Positions 1 to 11,720 of a stretch of DNA of 43,743 nucleotides are shown here, in pieces; position 1 is the stretch's first letter, and each line of letters begins with the position of its first letter. The DNA is taken from the NCBI GenBank assembly GCA_027579435.1, contig JANBPK010001527.1:1-43743 (forward strand), given 5' to 3'. Origin of the DNA: Candolleomyces eurysporus. Taxonomy: Eukaryota > Basidiomycota > Agaricomycetes > Agaricales > Psathyrellaceae. The position numbers were made by a program, and so were the translations under genes. The notes beneath the pieces are model-generated. The model made no database searches, was not told the DNA's origin, and worked only from the letters and a program-made list of their open reading frames with translations.

Positions 1-1615
1 CGCTGGAGTTGTGGAGAGCATTGGGCGCAGTGTGCTTCTGTAAAGTCCTCCAGCCTAGGAGAAAGTGAGCGACAGTGGTACACATATGAGTATGTCGTCC
101 TCCTGCGGAGCAGCGCTACTACTCACCATCAATCGATCCAGAAGTGACCACCGTATTATTCGTAACGTGTGTCGCATTTGGCGCGTCAAAATGATGCAAA
201 TCACGCATTTGAAAGTGGTGTGCATTTCGGAGGAATGATCTACTTGAACGCGCAACGTCCACGGAGGAATCTGGTAGCAGTGACTCGTGGGCTTTGACGA
301 CGTGAACCGGCTGAGGCCAGGCCAAGCGCGCTGATTGGTGCTGCAGATTGCGCATCGGTGGCTTTCCAGGCATCCGTGGGGACAGTCGAGGGGGAATGTG
401 GGCCTCTGGTAGTGGTCGTGCCGGTAATATTGATCGTTCGAAAGCGATACCTGGGGAGGGGCGGTACTGGTTGTTCTGCTCCCAATGATCGGCAACTGGT
501 CTAAGGTCTTCACGGGTAGAAGTCGAGACCACCGTACTGTGTGAAGGATCGACGATGTAGCTCTCTCTCTGGTATTGAGGACTGTGGTATTTCGAGTTGT
601 CGACAGGAAGCATCAAACCAGGAACAGAACGCGATGAAGGATAAGAAGGGGGTGGCCACGCCCCTGGCGGATTTGCGGCCCTTGAGGAGCCTTGTGACAA
701 GCCGAGAGATAGGTGTGCATCACAACCATAAGTAAGTACTAATTCAGTCGACGGAGGACAATACGCACGATCAACTGGTGCAACATTGGGTATTGCCAAG
801 TGCTGGGAAGATATTTGAGGGAGCAAGTCAATGATGGGCGCTGCATGTAGTTGTGGTTTTGAGCTTTCGACGGTATTATGGGGGTACGCGGAGAACTGGT
901 GAGTCCCTTCCCAAGAGTAGGGCGAGCTGGGATCTGACGCTGCCCCGAAAGGATTAAAAGGTGGAGGTTGAGGGCATGGATAGTGCAGCGATGGAAGCGG
1001 TGGTTCGAGCATCGAGCCGCTGTTGAGCTCGGTAACGTTCTCTCTCGTGTTGGCGCCGCGATTGCGCACTGTCCACGTTGAGGAGCTACTGGGGACCGGT
1101 ACGTCTGGAGGATGCGAAAGTGGAACTTGAAGAGTGTATCCGAAATGCGCCAATGATGTCGCCTCAACGCTAGTCGCCACCGGGTTTCCTCTCCATTCTC
1201 CGGGTCTTTCGAATGGTAGCAATGGAGGCGCAGTATTGCCCATGGAAGCGACTAGTGGCTGTGATGCTGTTGGCACTTGTTGCAATGGTGCTGTGCTCTC
1301 GGCGGGGCCAAGGGAGAAATGGGAAGATGTGAGGGGCCACTGCGTCCATTGACATCCGGAGGAACTGGAGTGAGTAGAGGCCGAGCTCTCTCTCAAATGG
1401 GCATTCGGAGGATGAGAGGACGAAAGATGGGACCCTCGGATGCCCTCAACCGACTGCTGCTGGGAGGCGGGCAATCGAGGTACCACTGGCTTAGTCCTTG
1501 AGCTTGGTCCTGCTCTCGATACGCCTATTCGACCGTCCTGAGTGCTGAAGAGCAAAGGGTATGGATCGGAAGACCGTGGCTTGGAGCCTGTGTTGCCGGG
1601 CTGGTCCTTTGGCAT
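1..1615 (-). CDS. NACHT/STAND protein, copy 1, N-terminal part (runs off left edge)
   Basis: This is the 5' part of a paralogue of the gene at 5010-8475, to which it is closely similar along its whole length. Start ATG is at 1615-1613 (MPKDQPGNTG). Exons are 769-1615, 127-690 and 1-57 (continuing off the window); introns are 691-768 (78 nt, GTGCGT...CACAAG) and 58-126 (69 nt, GTGAGT...CCTAG). Both introns are phase 1, as in copy 2. The first about 440 residues are Pro/Ser-rich and probably disordered. They are followed by a short conserved stretch (RNAHHFQMRDLHHFD) and then the pre-NACHT sequence starting GWRTLQKHTAPNA. The NACHT domain itself would lie to the left of position 1. No stop or frameshift is visible. 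The stretch 691-768 could also be read through without a stop, but copy 2 shows stops there, so it is treated as an intron. Confidence 0.75.
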
Positions 1616-2563
1616 GAGTGTCGAGATGAGAGTCGAGAGTAAGGTGCGATCGCCATGAGGCGATTGTATGTGGTTAGCGTAATGCGTTTGGCAGTGCTGA
1701 AGATACTGCGTGCGACCAGGTGCTGTATAAGGTTAATTGAAATCTGGTACAGCATCAAGGCTTTGAGATCACAAACGAGGTTTCGGGCCTGATTAGGCAG
1801 GTGAACACGAAAGGGTTTGGAGTATGAGACTTACAAGCTCTGCGTATTGAATACCGCGTCTATGTGCCAGAAAGAACCGGATCGTTGTTGGCCGACACTC
1901 GACACGTGGCTATGGGCAAAAGGTGCGGACAAAAGTCTTGAACAACGCCATGAGTCCCAGAAATTCCCTCTCGGGGCCTTGAGGATACAACCATATGAAG
2001 GCAAGAGGGTTGAGCCACAGATCGACTTGCAACCAGTGATTTCCTGGAACAGGAAAAAAGCGCATTACTGATATCTCAAGAAGAGAAACAAAAAACAAAC
2101 GGGCGAGAGAGGCAATCGTAAGGAATTCCTGATCCATTTCACCTTTCAGCGGAAGCTGGAATTTAATGAATTCCAGCGCGAGGCGCGGGATAAAAAGCAG
2201 GAGCGTCAGTGTCATCTCCGTCTGGAAAATGGACTCGGAATTAATTGTAACGCATGTATCAGCTATCTTCAGAGGGATTCTTCAGCAATCAGGTTGCTCT
2301 CGGGTTCCAAGATGAGGGGGCATGAGGGTTTTTCCTAAACCCCGAGAGTGACACTTACCTATAGGCGTGACGTCAGGTCGCTGTTGATGCGTCACAGATG
2401 TGATAACTCTTCCTGATTCTCCAAACTTGCGTGTCTTGCCCTCCATTGGCCAAGGACTTCACAACTGGCGATATTCAATTCCTCGCGATGACCTCATCTC
2501 GGACAAAGCAAAGTGCGGGATGCTCTCTTGCGTCGGACAAACTACTCAACCTTACACCAGACG
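1616..2563. other. intergenic region between two divergent genes
   Basis: About 950 bases separate the minus-strand NACHT copy 1 (start 1615) from the plus-strand F-box-like gene (start 2564). Positions 1616 to about 1735 are still recognisably similar to 8476-8600, upstream of NACHT copy 2, so the duplicated block includes some promoter sequence. ORFs here have no protein-like character. No other structure was seen. Confidence 0.5.
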
Positions 2564-4683
2564 ATGAACTCGATTGCCAGCTCGAACATCATGCACCTCC
2601 TCTCATTCCCTGAAGATGAGCTGCTGGAACGTATCCTCAAAGAGGTCGTTCTTTACCCTCAACCCTCTTCCACCTCCGCCAAGCTCCATGCAACTTCGAC
2701 ATCGACATCCTCCTGGTACTCGCCGTCCCACAACCCTGAATCACCCTCAAGATCACTCGGGCCTTCGCCCATCTCGACACCCTCCTCCACGCCCAAGAGC
2801 AGTCCCNAGCACGACGTGGTGTGCATCCCCGCACTCAAGCCCAGTCAGAAGCCGACCCGCGAGTCCGGTGCGGGGACATGGATCCAACTATGCCACCGAT
2901 GGTCCATCCTCATCCTCACATGCTGCATCCACCTCGTCCGCTTCCTCCAGTGCATCGCACGCCGCGTCTCTGAACGATTCCACCCAAGATGTCCGAGTAG
3001 GAGGATCCTCGAGCGCCTCTTCGTCTTCGTCGGCCCTCGAGAAGGCACTCGCACCTCTCCTGACGTGCTGCCTCATCTCACGTATTGTGCTCCCTCTCTA
3101 CTACCGCGCCGTCATCCTGAGGAGCTGGAAACAAGCAAAGCTATTCTTGGAGAGAGCTGGGTTTCGGTCCGTACGAAGACAATAGCAGCGATAGTCATGA
3201 CGAAGAAGAACGACGTACGAAGCGAGAGCGAGCACGATGGATCCGGAGGCTCGTGGTATGCGGGGTATGGCAAGAGGCGGGGGAGGTAGTGGGGATTTTG
3301 GCTGGGCTCGCGGAGGCTGCGCAGCTCCGTCGGCCTCTCACCATCGATGGAGGCGCTCTCGGGAAAGGCAAGGGAAAGGCTAGAGCGGACGAGGAGCTTG
3401 GAGTGGCGAGTGGGTCTCAGACGAGCTTGGAATTGGATACCATCGCCTTGAAAGTGTTGGAGATTACAATTGACGGAGCTCCGCCGCCTACCTATGGCAA
3501 CGCCCAGGTCTATCTAGGGGGAGGTGTTGGGGCTTTTGGAGACAGGGACGGGTCACAGTGGGCTACAAGGCAGGACCCAGACGACGACGCAGAGGTGTTC
3601 GTGAACGCTTTGAGAGCGTTCGCTGCGAGCTGGGATCCAACATCTGATGACGACAAGACTCGGGCATCGGCAGAAGTGGAAGCGGAAGAGGGGATTGCGG
3701 GGAGAAGAACGAGAAGGCAGAACAATAACCCACTCAAGCATCTAGTCCTACGAAAACCGCAGAACGTCTACCTCACCCAGCCAAGGGTGAAGAACCTGAT
3801 TGGAGCTGTGGCGGAAGTGGTAGAGGCGTCGGAGAAACTGGAGGAAGTATTTGTTGCTTTTAGGATGAGTGACGATCCTTCCCCAGCACCACCAGCCCCA
3901 GCAGGAAATCAACTGTCCGCGAACCAACCAGCACCGGCGGGGCCCATCGCCCGACTCACAGAAGCTCTATCCACACGCCCGAAGCTCAAGACATTCGCGA
4001 CGATGTTACCCTCTGTATGGAACGAGGCTGTGTTGAGGGTCAGCAAGAACGAGGCGCTAGAGAAGATTGTACTGTTAGGATCGAACGGGGTTGTCGTCAC
4101 CCCTCCTCAAGCCCCTCCAGCCCCTCCGGCTTCTCACTTCCATCCACCTCATCACTCTCCACATACGAACCCCCCTCTCGGTTCCAGCACGAGCACGCCT
4201 GGTTCACCTTTAAACCGGCGACCCGCACGGCCAAGGCTAGCTGTCGTCCTACCTTCGAACCCCATAGAGAGGGTGTACGCAAATAGCGCGCGAGGTGTGG
4301 ATATGTATGCGCCTACGACTATGTATGGCTCGACCGGGCCNTCACACCCACAAATGTCGGCTGGATTGATGGGTTATGGAGGTGGGATGGCGTTTTACAC
4401 ACCTGCGCATACGGCGGGTTATGGGATGGGTACGAATTTTTTTTGGAAAAAGGCGAGGAAATGCGAGAGGTTGTGGGGGTTGATTGGGGCTGGGGCTGCG
4501 GTTGNCTCTGATGCCAGTGGTAACGGGAGGACTGGGCACTCGGAGCCACATGTGAGGGACGCGACAATGTCGCGTGGACCACCACCACCATCACAGGTGG
4601 GAGCAGGGGGATCGGGTCTGCAGACGCAGACGTCGTATTCTTGCTCGTCGTGGTTTGGTGTTCGGCTTTCCTCTAATCACTAG
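2564..4683 (+). CDS. F-box-like protein, reading frame broken twice
   Basis: A single-exon gene of about 705 residues if two one-base shifts are ignored. The start ATG at 2564 (MNSIASSNIM) is followed by an F-box-like helix (FPEDELLERILKEV). Frame 2 runs to the N at 2807; removing the N joins exactly to the frame with the Ser-rich stretch and LLTCCLISRIVLPLYYRAV. Near 3160-3166 a second one-base shift (ggtttcgg for expected ggttcgg) moves to the frame that continues from about 3168 to the stop at 4683. That part contains LTEALSTRPKLKTFATMLPS and, near the end, NFFWKKARKCERLWGLI. Other Ns (4341, 4505) leave the frame open. The family resembles uncharacterised agaricomycete F-box-like proteins. 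The breaks may be sequencing errors, as the N suggests, or early decay. It ends a few bases from the convergent region at 4689. Confidence 0.62.
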
Positions 4684-4688
4684 TAGGC

Positions 4689-5009
4689 TTAGTTAGTCCT
4701 CCTTGTCAGCTTCAAGCTCTTCGCCCCAACTGGTGTCCAATTGTGTAAAAGCTCCAGCGCCGCGTACGAATTTTNATGATATACATTTTCAAGGGATAGA
4801 ACTACCTTATGGCTCGTCTCTTTGGTCGCAATGAACCCACCACCACCAATAGAGTTGACTTTCGCTGGCGTAAAGATTTGCGTAATGATTGCAGAAAGAT
4901 TGAAGCATACATGCGACTCTTCATAAGGTAAAAATACATCGAAAACGGTGCATCGCTTTGAATGACCATCGGCAGTAGTGGAAATAAGGAATGACACGAA
5001 GAACTGTAG
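4689..5009 (-). other. in-frame open extension downstream of the NACHT stop codon
   Basis: Directly after the TAG stop of the NACHT gene (5010-5012) the same frame stays open for about 105 codons. It reads LQFFVSFLISTTADGHSKRC and later VFDVFLPYEESHVCFNLSA, ending near 4689. The sequence has a protein-like composition, with alternating hydrophobic and polar segments. The stop context is TAG CTA. It could be a former C-terminus cut off by a CAG-to-TAG type change, a read-through extension, or chance. The N at 4775 makes the last 25 or so codons uncertain: if the N is spurious, the frame ends differently after YHK. Confidence 0.3.
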
Positions 5010-8000
5010 CTAGTCTGGATCGCTAGATTCATCATCCGAGCCTGAACAAGTCAAATCTGTATCGAAATCGAAATGGTGTTTCTCTCCAGGGCAACTTTCA
5101 TCGAAATAATGTTTCCACTTTTCAAGGTACTTGCTCATGATTGCAGCCGCCTCAGGTCTGCGTTTCTGGAGACGAGATGATAAGTCCTACCAAGGAGGCA
5201 TTGGGAAGTTTACTCACTTTCAAATCATCAGCAGCGTTACCAAGACGCCTTATTGAGCCCCAAGCATAGTCCCAGTCGTTATCGAAGATAATACCAAATC
5301 CCGAAGGTTTTGATAGTACCATGTCAATTTTTTGCCACCCACCCTTATGGGTGAAATCAACAATTTCATCATCAACAGCGACGGCATTTTCCAAGTAGTC
5401 TAGGTTTATGATAGCTGTTCTCAGACATTGCTCGGAGACTGGCATGTCTTCCCATTCATCCAGTACTAGACACAGGTCATGAATTGAGTTCATGGTTGAA
5501 GATTGAATGTAATCACGTACGAGAGTGGAGTTCTGGAGATTCGATGATGCGTTGCATACAGCACTTTGTGATGTGCGTGTAAACGCGGGAATATGATACA
5601 AACAGATCCTTTGCGCGACTTTCTTCGTTCATGAAGTCGGAGAAAGATTTGTGGTACTCGGTTAGCTGCATGGTGCCCAACTCATCCTCCTCTAGATACA
5701 CAAGGGAACGGAGGTCCGAAGCAAGAATTTCTGAGGCATTGCTTTCTAGATTAAGCAGTTTGCTCAAACGATTGGGGGCAAGTGTGAGAGGAAGCAACTC
5801 ATCTTCCCCAATATGAAACATCCTGAAAAGCAAAAGAAAGTCGCGTCCACTGTGGGCATCGACAGCTTCGTATGCTTCCTTTGCATTCGACAATATATTG
5901 GTGTAAAGCATATCGAGCGCTTCGAATGGTCGCGTCGCTTGTCCCGGTGTCCAGTTGAGGACTGTCTTCAACATGTGCACAGGGGACGCTCGACGCTCCG
6001 ACACGTACTTGAACACGGTCGCAACATACACAAACTGTCCAGACCCAGCCTGCACAAGCGTCTCGATGTTGCCTTCCGTGAACCAATCGGGTTGACCGAT
6101 TCTGAGGCCGATATCCTGGAATCTTCTCCGTAGGTATCGACGCATATCCTCGGTCGCGTCGTATTGATCGCTGAGTTGTATTTGGTAGGCCAGTCCGTGT
6201 AGAGGGCCAGTGGGACCCAAAGCGGTACGAATAGGCAACTCGGGTCGGCTGGCAATGAAAACGCGGAAGGGGAGGTCGCTGTTGAGTAGGGAGTTCCTGA
6301 TAGCGGCTAAGAGCTCCGCCTGTCTATCTTCCGCGTTGTATTTCATCTTGACACGCCCGAGGTCCGTAGTGGTGCTCAGCTCGCCTTGGCACTCGTCAAG
6401 GCCATCAATCAGGATAGCGTACGGAAAGATTGAGATGTCGCATTCCTTGCTTCTTTGAAAATTCTTGAAGGGATGAACAATGAGCGCATCCATCTGCGTT
6501 TTGAGTGACCGAGAGAAGATGAGGGGGTCGTGCTCCACTTTGGCAGCGACGAAGCGCTGTAAGGTGGGGTGATGCAACCCTAACTGATAGGCGATGGTTG
6601 GGACAATGGTCGACGCTGTGTTCCGTTTGGCATCTGCAACAGAAATGAAGTACGCTGCTCCTAGAATATTGTTCTCTGCGCAATGTTCAGCAATAGATTG
6701 CTGCAACGCTGATTTTCCTGAACCGGCAGCGCCAGTCATGCACAACAAGCGTTGAGGATGACCACGATCTTCGATAAATTCCATAATTTCGTCGGTGACC
6801 TCGATGCGGGTGTCTTCATCACACTTCGGAGCATCAAATCGAGCGCTGGAGTTGTGGAGAGCATTGGGCGCAGTGTGCTTCTGTAAAGTCCTCCAGCCTA
6901 GGAGAAAGTGAGCGACAGTGGTACACATATAAGTATGTCGTCCTGTGGAGCAGCGCTACTACTCACCATCAATCGTTCCAGAAGTGACTACCGTATTATT
7001 CGTAACATGTGTCGCATTTGGCGCGTCAAAATGATGCAAATCGCGCATTTGAAAGTGGTGTGCATTTCGGAGGAACGATCTACTTGAACGCGCAACGTCC
7101 ACGGAGGAATCTGGTAGCAGTGACTCGTGGGCTTTGACGACGTGAACCGGCTGAGGCCAGGCCAAGAAGCGCGCCGATTGATGCTGCAAATTGCGCATCG
7201 GTGGCTTTCCCGGCATCTGTGGGGACAGTCGAGGGGGAATGTGGGCCTCTGGTAGTGGTTGTGCCGGTAATATTGATCGTTCGAAAGCGATACCTGGGTA
7301 GGGGCGGTACTGGTTTTTCTGCTCCCAATGATTGGCAACTGGTCTAAGGTTTTCACGGGTAGAATTCGAGACCACCGTACTGTGTGAAGGATCGACGATG
7401 TAGCTCTCCCTCTGGTATTGAGGACTGTGGTATTTCGAGTTGTCGACAGGAAGCATCAAATCGGGAACCGAACGCGATGAAGGATGAGGAGGGGGTGGCC
7501 AAGCCCCTGGCGCATTTGTGGCCCTTGATGAGCCTTGTGACAAGCCGAGAGATCGGTGTGCATCACAACAATAAGTAGGCACTTATTCTTATTTAGTCGA
7601 CGGAGAGTAATACGCACGATCAACTGGTGCAACATGGGGTATTGCCAAGTGCTGGGAAGATATTTGAGGGAGCAAGTCAATGATGGGCGCTGCAGGTAGT
7701 TGTGGGTTTGAGCTTTCGATGGTATTATGGGGGTACGCGGAAAACCGATGAGTCCCTTCCCAAGAGTAGGGCGAGCTGGGATCTGACGCTGCCCCAAAAG
7801 GATTAAAAGGTGGAGGTTGAGGGCATGGATTGTGCAGTGATGGAAGCGGTGGTTCAAGCATCAAGCCACTGTTGAGCTCGGTAACGTTCTCTCTCGTGTT
7901 GGCGCCGCGATCGCGCACTGTCCACGTAGAGAAGCTACTGGGGACCGGTACGTCTGGAGCATGCGAAAGTGGAACTTGAAGAGTGTATCCGAAATGTGCC

Positions 8001-8475
8001 AATGATGTTGCCTCAACGCTAGTCGCCACCGGGTTTCCTCTCCATTCTCCGGGTCTTTCGAAAGGTAGCAATGGAGGCGCAGTATTGCCCATGGGAGCAA
8101 CTAGTGACTGTCGTGGCTGTGATGCTGTTGGCGCTTGTTGCAATGGTGCTGTGCTCTCGGCGGGTCCAAGGGAGAAATTGGAATATGTGAGGGGCCACTG
8201 CGTCCAGTGACATCCGGAGGAACTAGAGTGAGTAGAGGCCAAGCTCTCTCTCNAAATGGGCATTCGGAGGATGAGAGGACGAAAGATGGGACCCTCGGAT
8301 GCCCTCAGCCGACTGCTTCTGAGACGCAGACAATCGAGGTACCGCANGGGGGAGCCCTTGAGCTTGGTCCTGCCCTTGACACGCCCATTCGACCGTCCTG
8401 AGTCTTGAAGAGCGAAGGGTATGGGCCCAAAGACCATGAGTTGGAGCCTACGTTGCTGGGCTGATCCTTTGGCAT
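5010..8475 (-). CDS. NACHT/STAND P-loop NTPase (NLR-like), copy 2, complete
   Basis: Five exons: 7618-8475, 6967-7533, 5521-6897, 5218-5465 and 5010-5165; introns of 84, 69, 55 and 52 nt. All phases agree, giving 1067 aa once the spurious Ns at 8253 and 8347 are dropped. Residues 1 to about 440 are Pro/Ser-rich and disordered. A conserved stretch (RNAHHFQMRDLHHFD) precedes the pre-NACHT motif (HNSSARFDAPKC). Walker A is GAAGSGKS near residue 530 and Walker B is LIDGLDEC near residue 638. FRVFIASRPELPIRTAL is the sensor region, and the post-NACHT helical region includes EYHKSFSDFMNEESRAKDLF. No WD40, ankyrin or TPR repeats are seen; the C-terminus is acidic (SGSDDESSDPD). Known STAND proteins are nucleotide-dependent switches in fungal immunity or non-self recognition. 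The ligand and effector here are unknown. In-frame TAA codons near 7590 lie inside intron 1. Confidence 0.85.
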
Positions 8476-8599
8476 TACTGGCGAGATGAGAGTTGGAAGG
8501 AAGGTGTGACGGCCACGAGGGGATAGTATGTGTGTGTGACAAGTGCAGTGCGTTTTAAACCAGTGAAAGATAGTTCACGCGATGAGGTGCAGGATGAAG

Positions 8600-9835
8600 T
8601 GAAATGTGTCACAGCATCTCCCCGCCTCATGGCTGTGTCCAGGACTTCCGCCTGAAGACGGAGATTGGACGTTGTCAAGCGGGCCGGACGCGAAATTTCG
8701 AAGGATAGATGTCGGAAATTGCCGTATGGGGGTTTCAACGCCCGTTCCGTTGGATGCCTGTTGAGGCTCGATACTGGTGCTAGTGGCAGGATCAGTACAG
8801 GCTGGAGGGTTTCGTCACGTGAAATTGGGGTTAGGTCAATTCTTCCAAGAAGAAAAATTGGTCTAAGAGGGGTCAAGTTCACCGCTGAGAGTCACTCAAA
8901 ACCAAAAGGGGGTAGTGGTATGGCCTTTCAAGTTTACGGTTTTGCTGATTCTGACGGTGAATTTTATGGAAAGTGAGCGTTCTAAACGGTACGGTCCAGT
9001 GTAATTTATGCCGTCCTGAACGAGTTCTTTTTTTTTGCGGTAGCTCATATACTACTTAACAACTTTGCGGTGACCGTCGGGTCTTGACAGTTCAATAGTC
9101 AGAATCAAATTAAACGCCAACGAGAAAACAATTACACCGTCTAACTATAAACGAAGTGATTTCCTTCGGTTCTATGNTTTTTTTTGCAATGTCAAACGCG
9201 GTGATCTGTAGGTCTCGACAACTCAATTTTTGGCGCCGACAACAGAATGTAATCGAAGAGTGTAGCCACATACAAGTGTATGTCTCTCTATGTTTTCTGG
9301 CAATGATAAAATTTGCGCTTTTAAGTCAATGCATTTCAAGCGGAGTTCCAAAAACGGAACTAAGGCGACCGCAACCAGCGCCAAAAACTCTACTCCCGCT
9401 AGGCATTGCGCATTAATCATTCGCCTGGACAAGCGGGTAGCTCATCTTCACGCCACAATTGGTCGTGCGACGAGCGGGGTGGGTAACGTTCGTCTTTGGA
9501 AGGTAACGTCGCGCCTATATCCGTTGCGGAAACTATCGTGTCTTCTGATCCACGGGCATTCCTCTCAAAAGATAGGCCCGAAGACCTTGGAAGAATTTTG
9601 GAGGGTGCAGAACTATTAAAATTGGGAGGCTTTTGAGATCCTTTGTTCACGGAAGAGTATGGAGGGAGACGATTGCTGATTTGTTCGCCGGACAAGTAAG
9701 CACGCGCGGGGTGACCGAAATGACTCAGGTTGCTGAGCTCATGGATTCGTCGCCCCTTCCGCCCCCAATTCAGGAGCGGGGCACAAATGACGAGGAATCT
9801 AGAGATGCTACGCAGATCCGGAAACGTGCGCAACA
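8600..9835. other. gene-poor region
   Basis: Similarity to the first copy of the NACHT upstream region fades near 8600. Beyond that there are only short ORFs without recognisable motifs, an AT-rich stretch at 9000-9180, and a single N at 9177. A minus-strand ORF (9417-9842) and overlapping plus-strand ORFs (9290-9619, 9633-9887) show no domain I recognise. The plus-strand ones may be remnants of the 5' part of the kinase-like pseudogene that follows. Confidence 0.4.
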
Positions 9836-11000
9836 GTGGCATTCGCTGTTGTTTTGTCTGTCAGCAGCAAGCCACTTCACTACCTAGAGTTTCAAAATGG
9901 ACCAGTATCCATCCTTTACCGTCGGTACGGCACTAACCCAGACCCGATTGCCCGTCTTGAAGAGGTTTGCCATCGGGCTTTCGCTTATTTCAGTGCTGTC
10001 GCTCCAAATTCCCAATGCGAACCGCCCGACGACATCATTGATCTGACTGTCTGGTGGCCCAGGCTGCTTCATCACGGATAGCGACCACCGAAGTGGATTT
10101 CAAAAGGGCCACCGGCGATCTCCTCTGCAAATTCTTACAGTTTCCCATCATCCGAAGCGCACACCATGATAGAACCTGAATCGATCACGCTGCTATTTAC
10201 TCCTGTTCGGGCTCAGACCCCATAAAGCGACTCTTGGCGTATCTAGTGACCCATCGACTCAAGGCTCATTTTCATATCTCCAGCACTAGACTGACCCTGG
10301 ACAAGAGACTAGTTCGTGCATGCCTCAAAGCATTTCTTTGTTTGACAGCATCCCTAGGTTTGATGGAAGCAACGTCTTGCCCATCGTTCATCATTTCAAT
10401 TGCAGGTCCCTGGCTCGTCGTCCTTGTGGCCGTACTCACGTCAAGCACCATCGTTCAGTGCCTCACGGATTTCCTCTGGCTTGTAAACAGTCGCTTGGTT
10501 GATTATACACACACATTCCTGCCCGCATCTTCACCGCTCTTTGAGATGCTGTGGCACGATTATAAATACTCTCTGAGACCATCTCCCTTCCGGTCGAGGC
10601 CAATACTCAATTCCCCACATATAGAACGTCCTTCGTTGAACGAAACGGTCATTCCTCCCACACCATCCGACTCTCCTATAAGCAACCTCTCAAACGCTGG
10701 CAACACCCATCCAGGTGTGTGTGGCCTTTTTAGCCACAACTTCCGACGAAAAGCCGGTTGTCGTCAGTTTTTTCAGCGTTACGGTGTGTCCAATACAGTC
10801 CCAATGGCCGTTTGTAATGGGATTGAGTACCTGCACTCCCAGCGAACTACATGGTGACGTCCGTCCACCGAACATAATTATCGCGCGAGGGGAGGGCGAT
10901 GAAGGAAACAGAGTAAAAATCTTGGATTTTGATTGGGCGGGGAAAAGGGCAAGGCACGACATCCTCTTCGTTCGTCACCGCGGCTCTGGCCAGATAGTGT
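9836..11000 (+). pseudogene. protein kinase-like pseudogene
   Basis: Pieces of a fungal kinase-like fold are spread over three frames. In order they are: about 9900-10080 (LYRRYGTNPDPIARLEEV); about 10370-10500 (ISIAGPWLVVL...TSSTIVQCLTDFLWL), a conserved pre-kinase segment of this agaricomycete family as I remember it; about 10715-10800 (VAFLATTSDEKPVVV, then in another frame FFQRYGV), the beta3-like strand; and about 10845-10960 (LHGDVRPPNIII...VKILDFDWAGK), the catalytic-loop and DFD motifs. The segment between the beta3-like strand and the catalytic loop is largely missing. A frameshift lies near 10765 and another near 10840. The second half of the kinase lobe after DFDWAG is not found. 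The family assignment rests on motifs only. Confidence 0.6.
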
Positions 11001-11585
11001 CTGTAACAATGCCATTATTTCAGCTCTTCATGATATGGAGATGCTCTGTAGTCGCTTTAATAAGCCTTTTCGTCCACTCTGACTTGGTAGTCAAAAATGT
11101 TATTGAATACAACCAAATGTACATTTATATGATAACTGAAGGTTGAAATCGAAGTGCAGTTGTACGGTGTAGAAAGCGAGCTGCGTGAAGGCCAGAGTAT
11201 AATATGTAAGTGGTCAATTAGTCTGGACTGGAGAGGAGTTGGGAGAATATAAAGATCGAAAGAAAACAAGCAGAGGGGCTTTTTGTTCCTTGTCCTCGTG
11301 CCACTTCTGTGCCTCTCGTTACTTCCTTTTCTTTGAGGCATTATTGAAGTAATTAGCCGGTCATTAGTCCTTCGCATAACAGCTAAGGTCCAACGTTTCT
11401 TTTTGTCACCTCTTGACGGAGAACAAGGTGAGCGAAGCCATGATTGCAGAGGTATGTCTCCAGATAACCCCGTGTTGCGTTGCGCTCCCAAAAGTCCTCC
11501 TTTTAAAACACGCTTCCACGGGGATCACGTTGAGTTTACGGGCGGGCGGGCATCAACACACGGCCTGACACGCATTGACTCGACC
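11001..11585. other. no gene seen
   Basis: Short overlapping ORFs on both strands without motifs or believable exon structure. The region probably represents decayed sequence flanking the kinase-like relics. Confidence 0.4.
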
Positions 11586-11720
11586 AGCGTCTAGTTGGCT
11601 CGAGGCGACCATCCTGCCCAGACTATTATCGCGCGCCTGGAGGCGGGGGAGGGGTGGAACACGATGAAGCTATTCGGACCGAGGATAGATTGGCAAGGCC
11701 TGGCCTTTGAGGGCCGTGTC
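11586..11720 (+). pseudogene. second relic of the kinase-like catalytic loop
   Basis: The translation ARGDHPAQTIIARLEAGEG...NTMKLFGPRIDWQG lines up with HGDVRPPNIIIARGEGDEG...VKILDFDWAG at 10848-10950. At the DNA level, ggcgaccatcctgcccagac / tattatcgcgcg resembles ggtgacgtccgtccaccgaa / cataattatcgcgcg. The catalytic residues are partly lost, and no start or other lobe is seen. It may be a duplicated fragment of the neighbouring pseudogene. Confidence 0.35.

Noticed and set aside
4689..4997. Independent minus-strand gene starting with GTG
   Set aside because: There is no ATG start. The frame continues directly from the NACHT gene across its TAG, so it was recorded as an extension.
7534..7617. 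Two in-frame TAA codons in NACHT copy 2 that would split the protein
   Set aside because: They lie inside an 84-nt stretch with a GTGCGT donor and a CACAAG acceptor. Joining the flanks keeps the frame in both copies, and the stretch is more diverged than its surroundings.
9417..9842. Minus-strand ORF of 141 codons
   Set aside because: No motif, no paralogue and no splice support; overlapping plus-strand ORFs are equally long.
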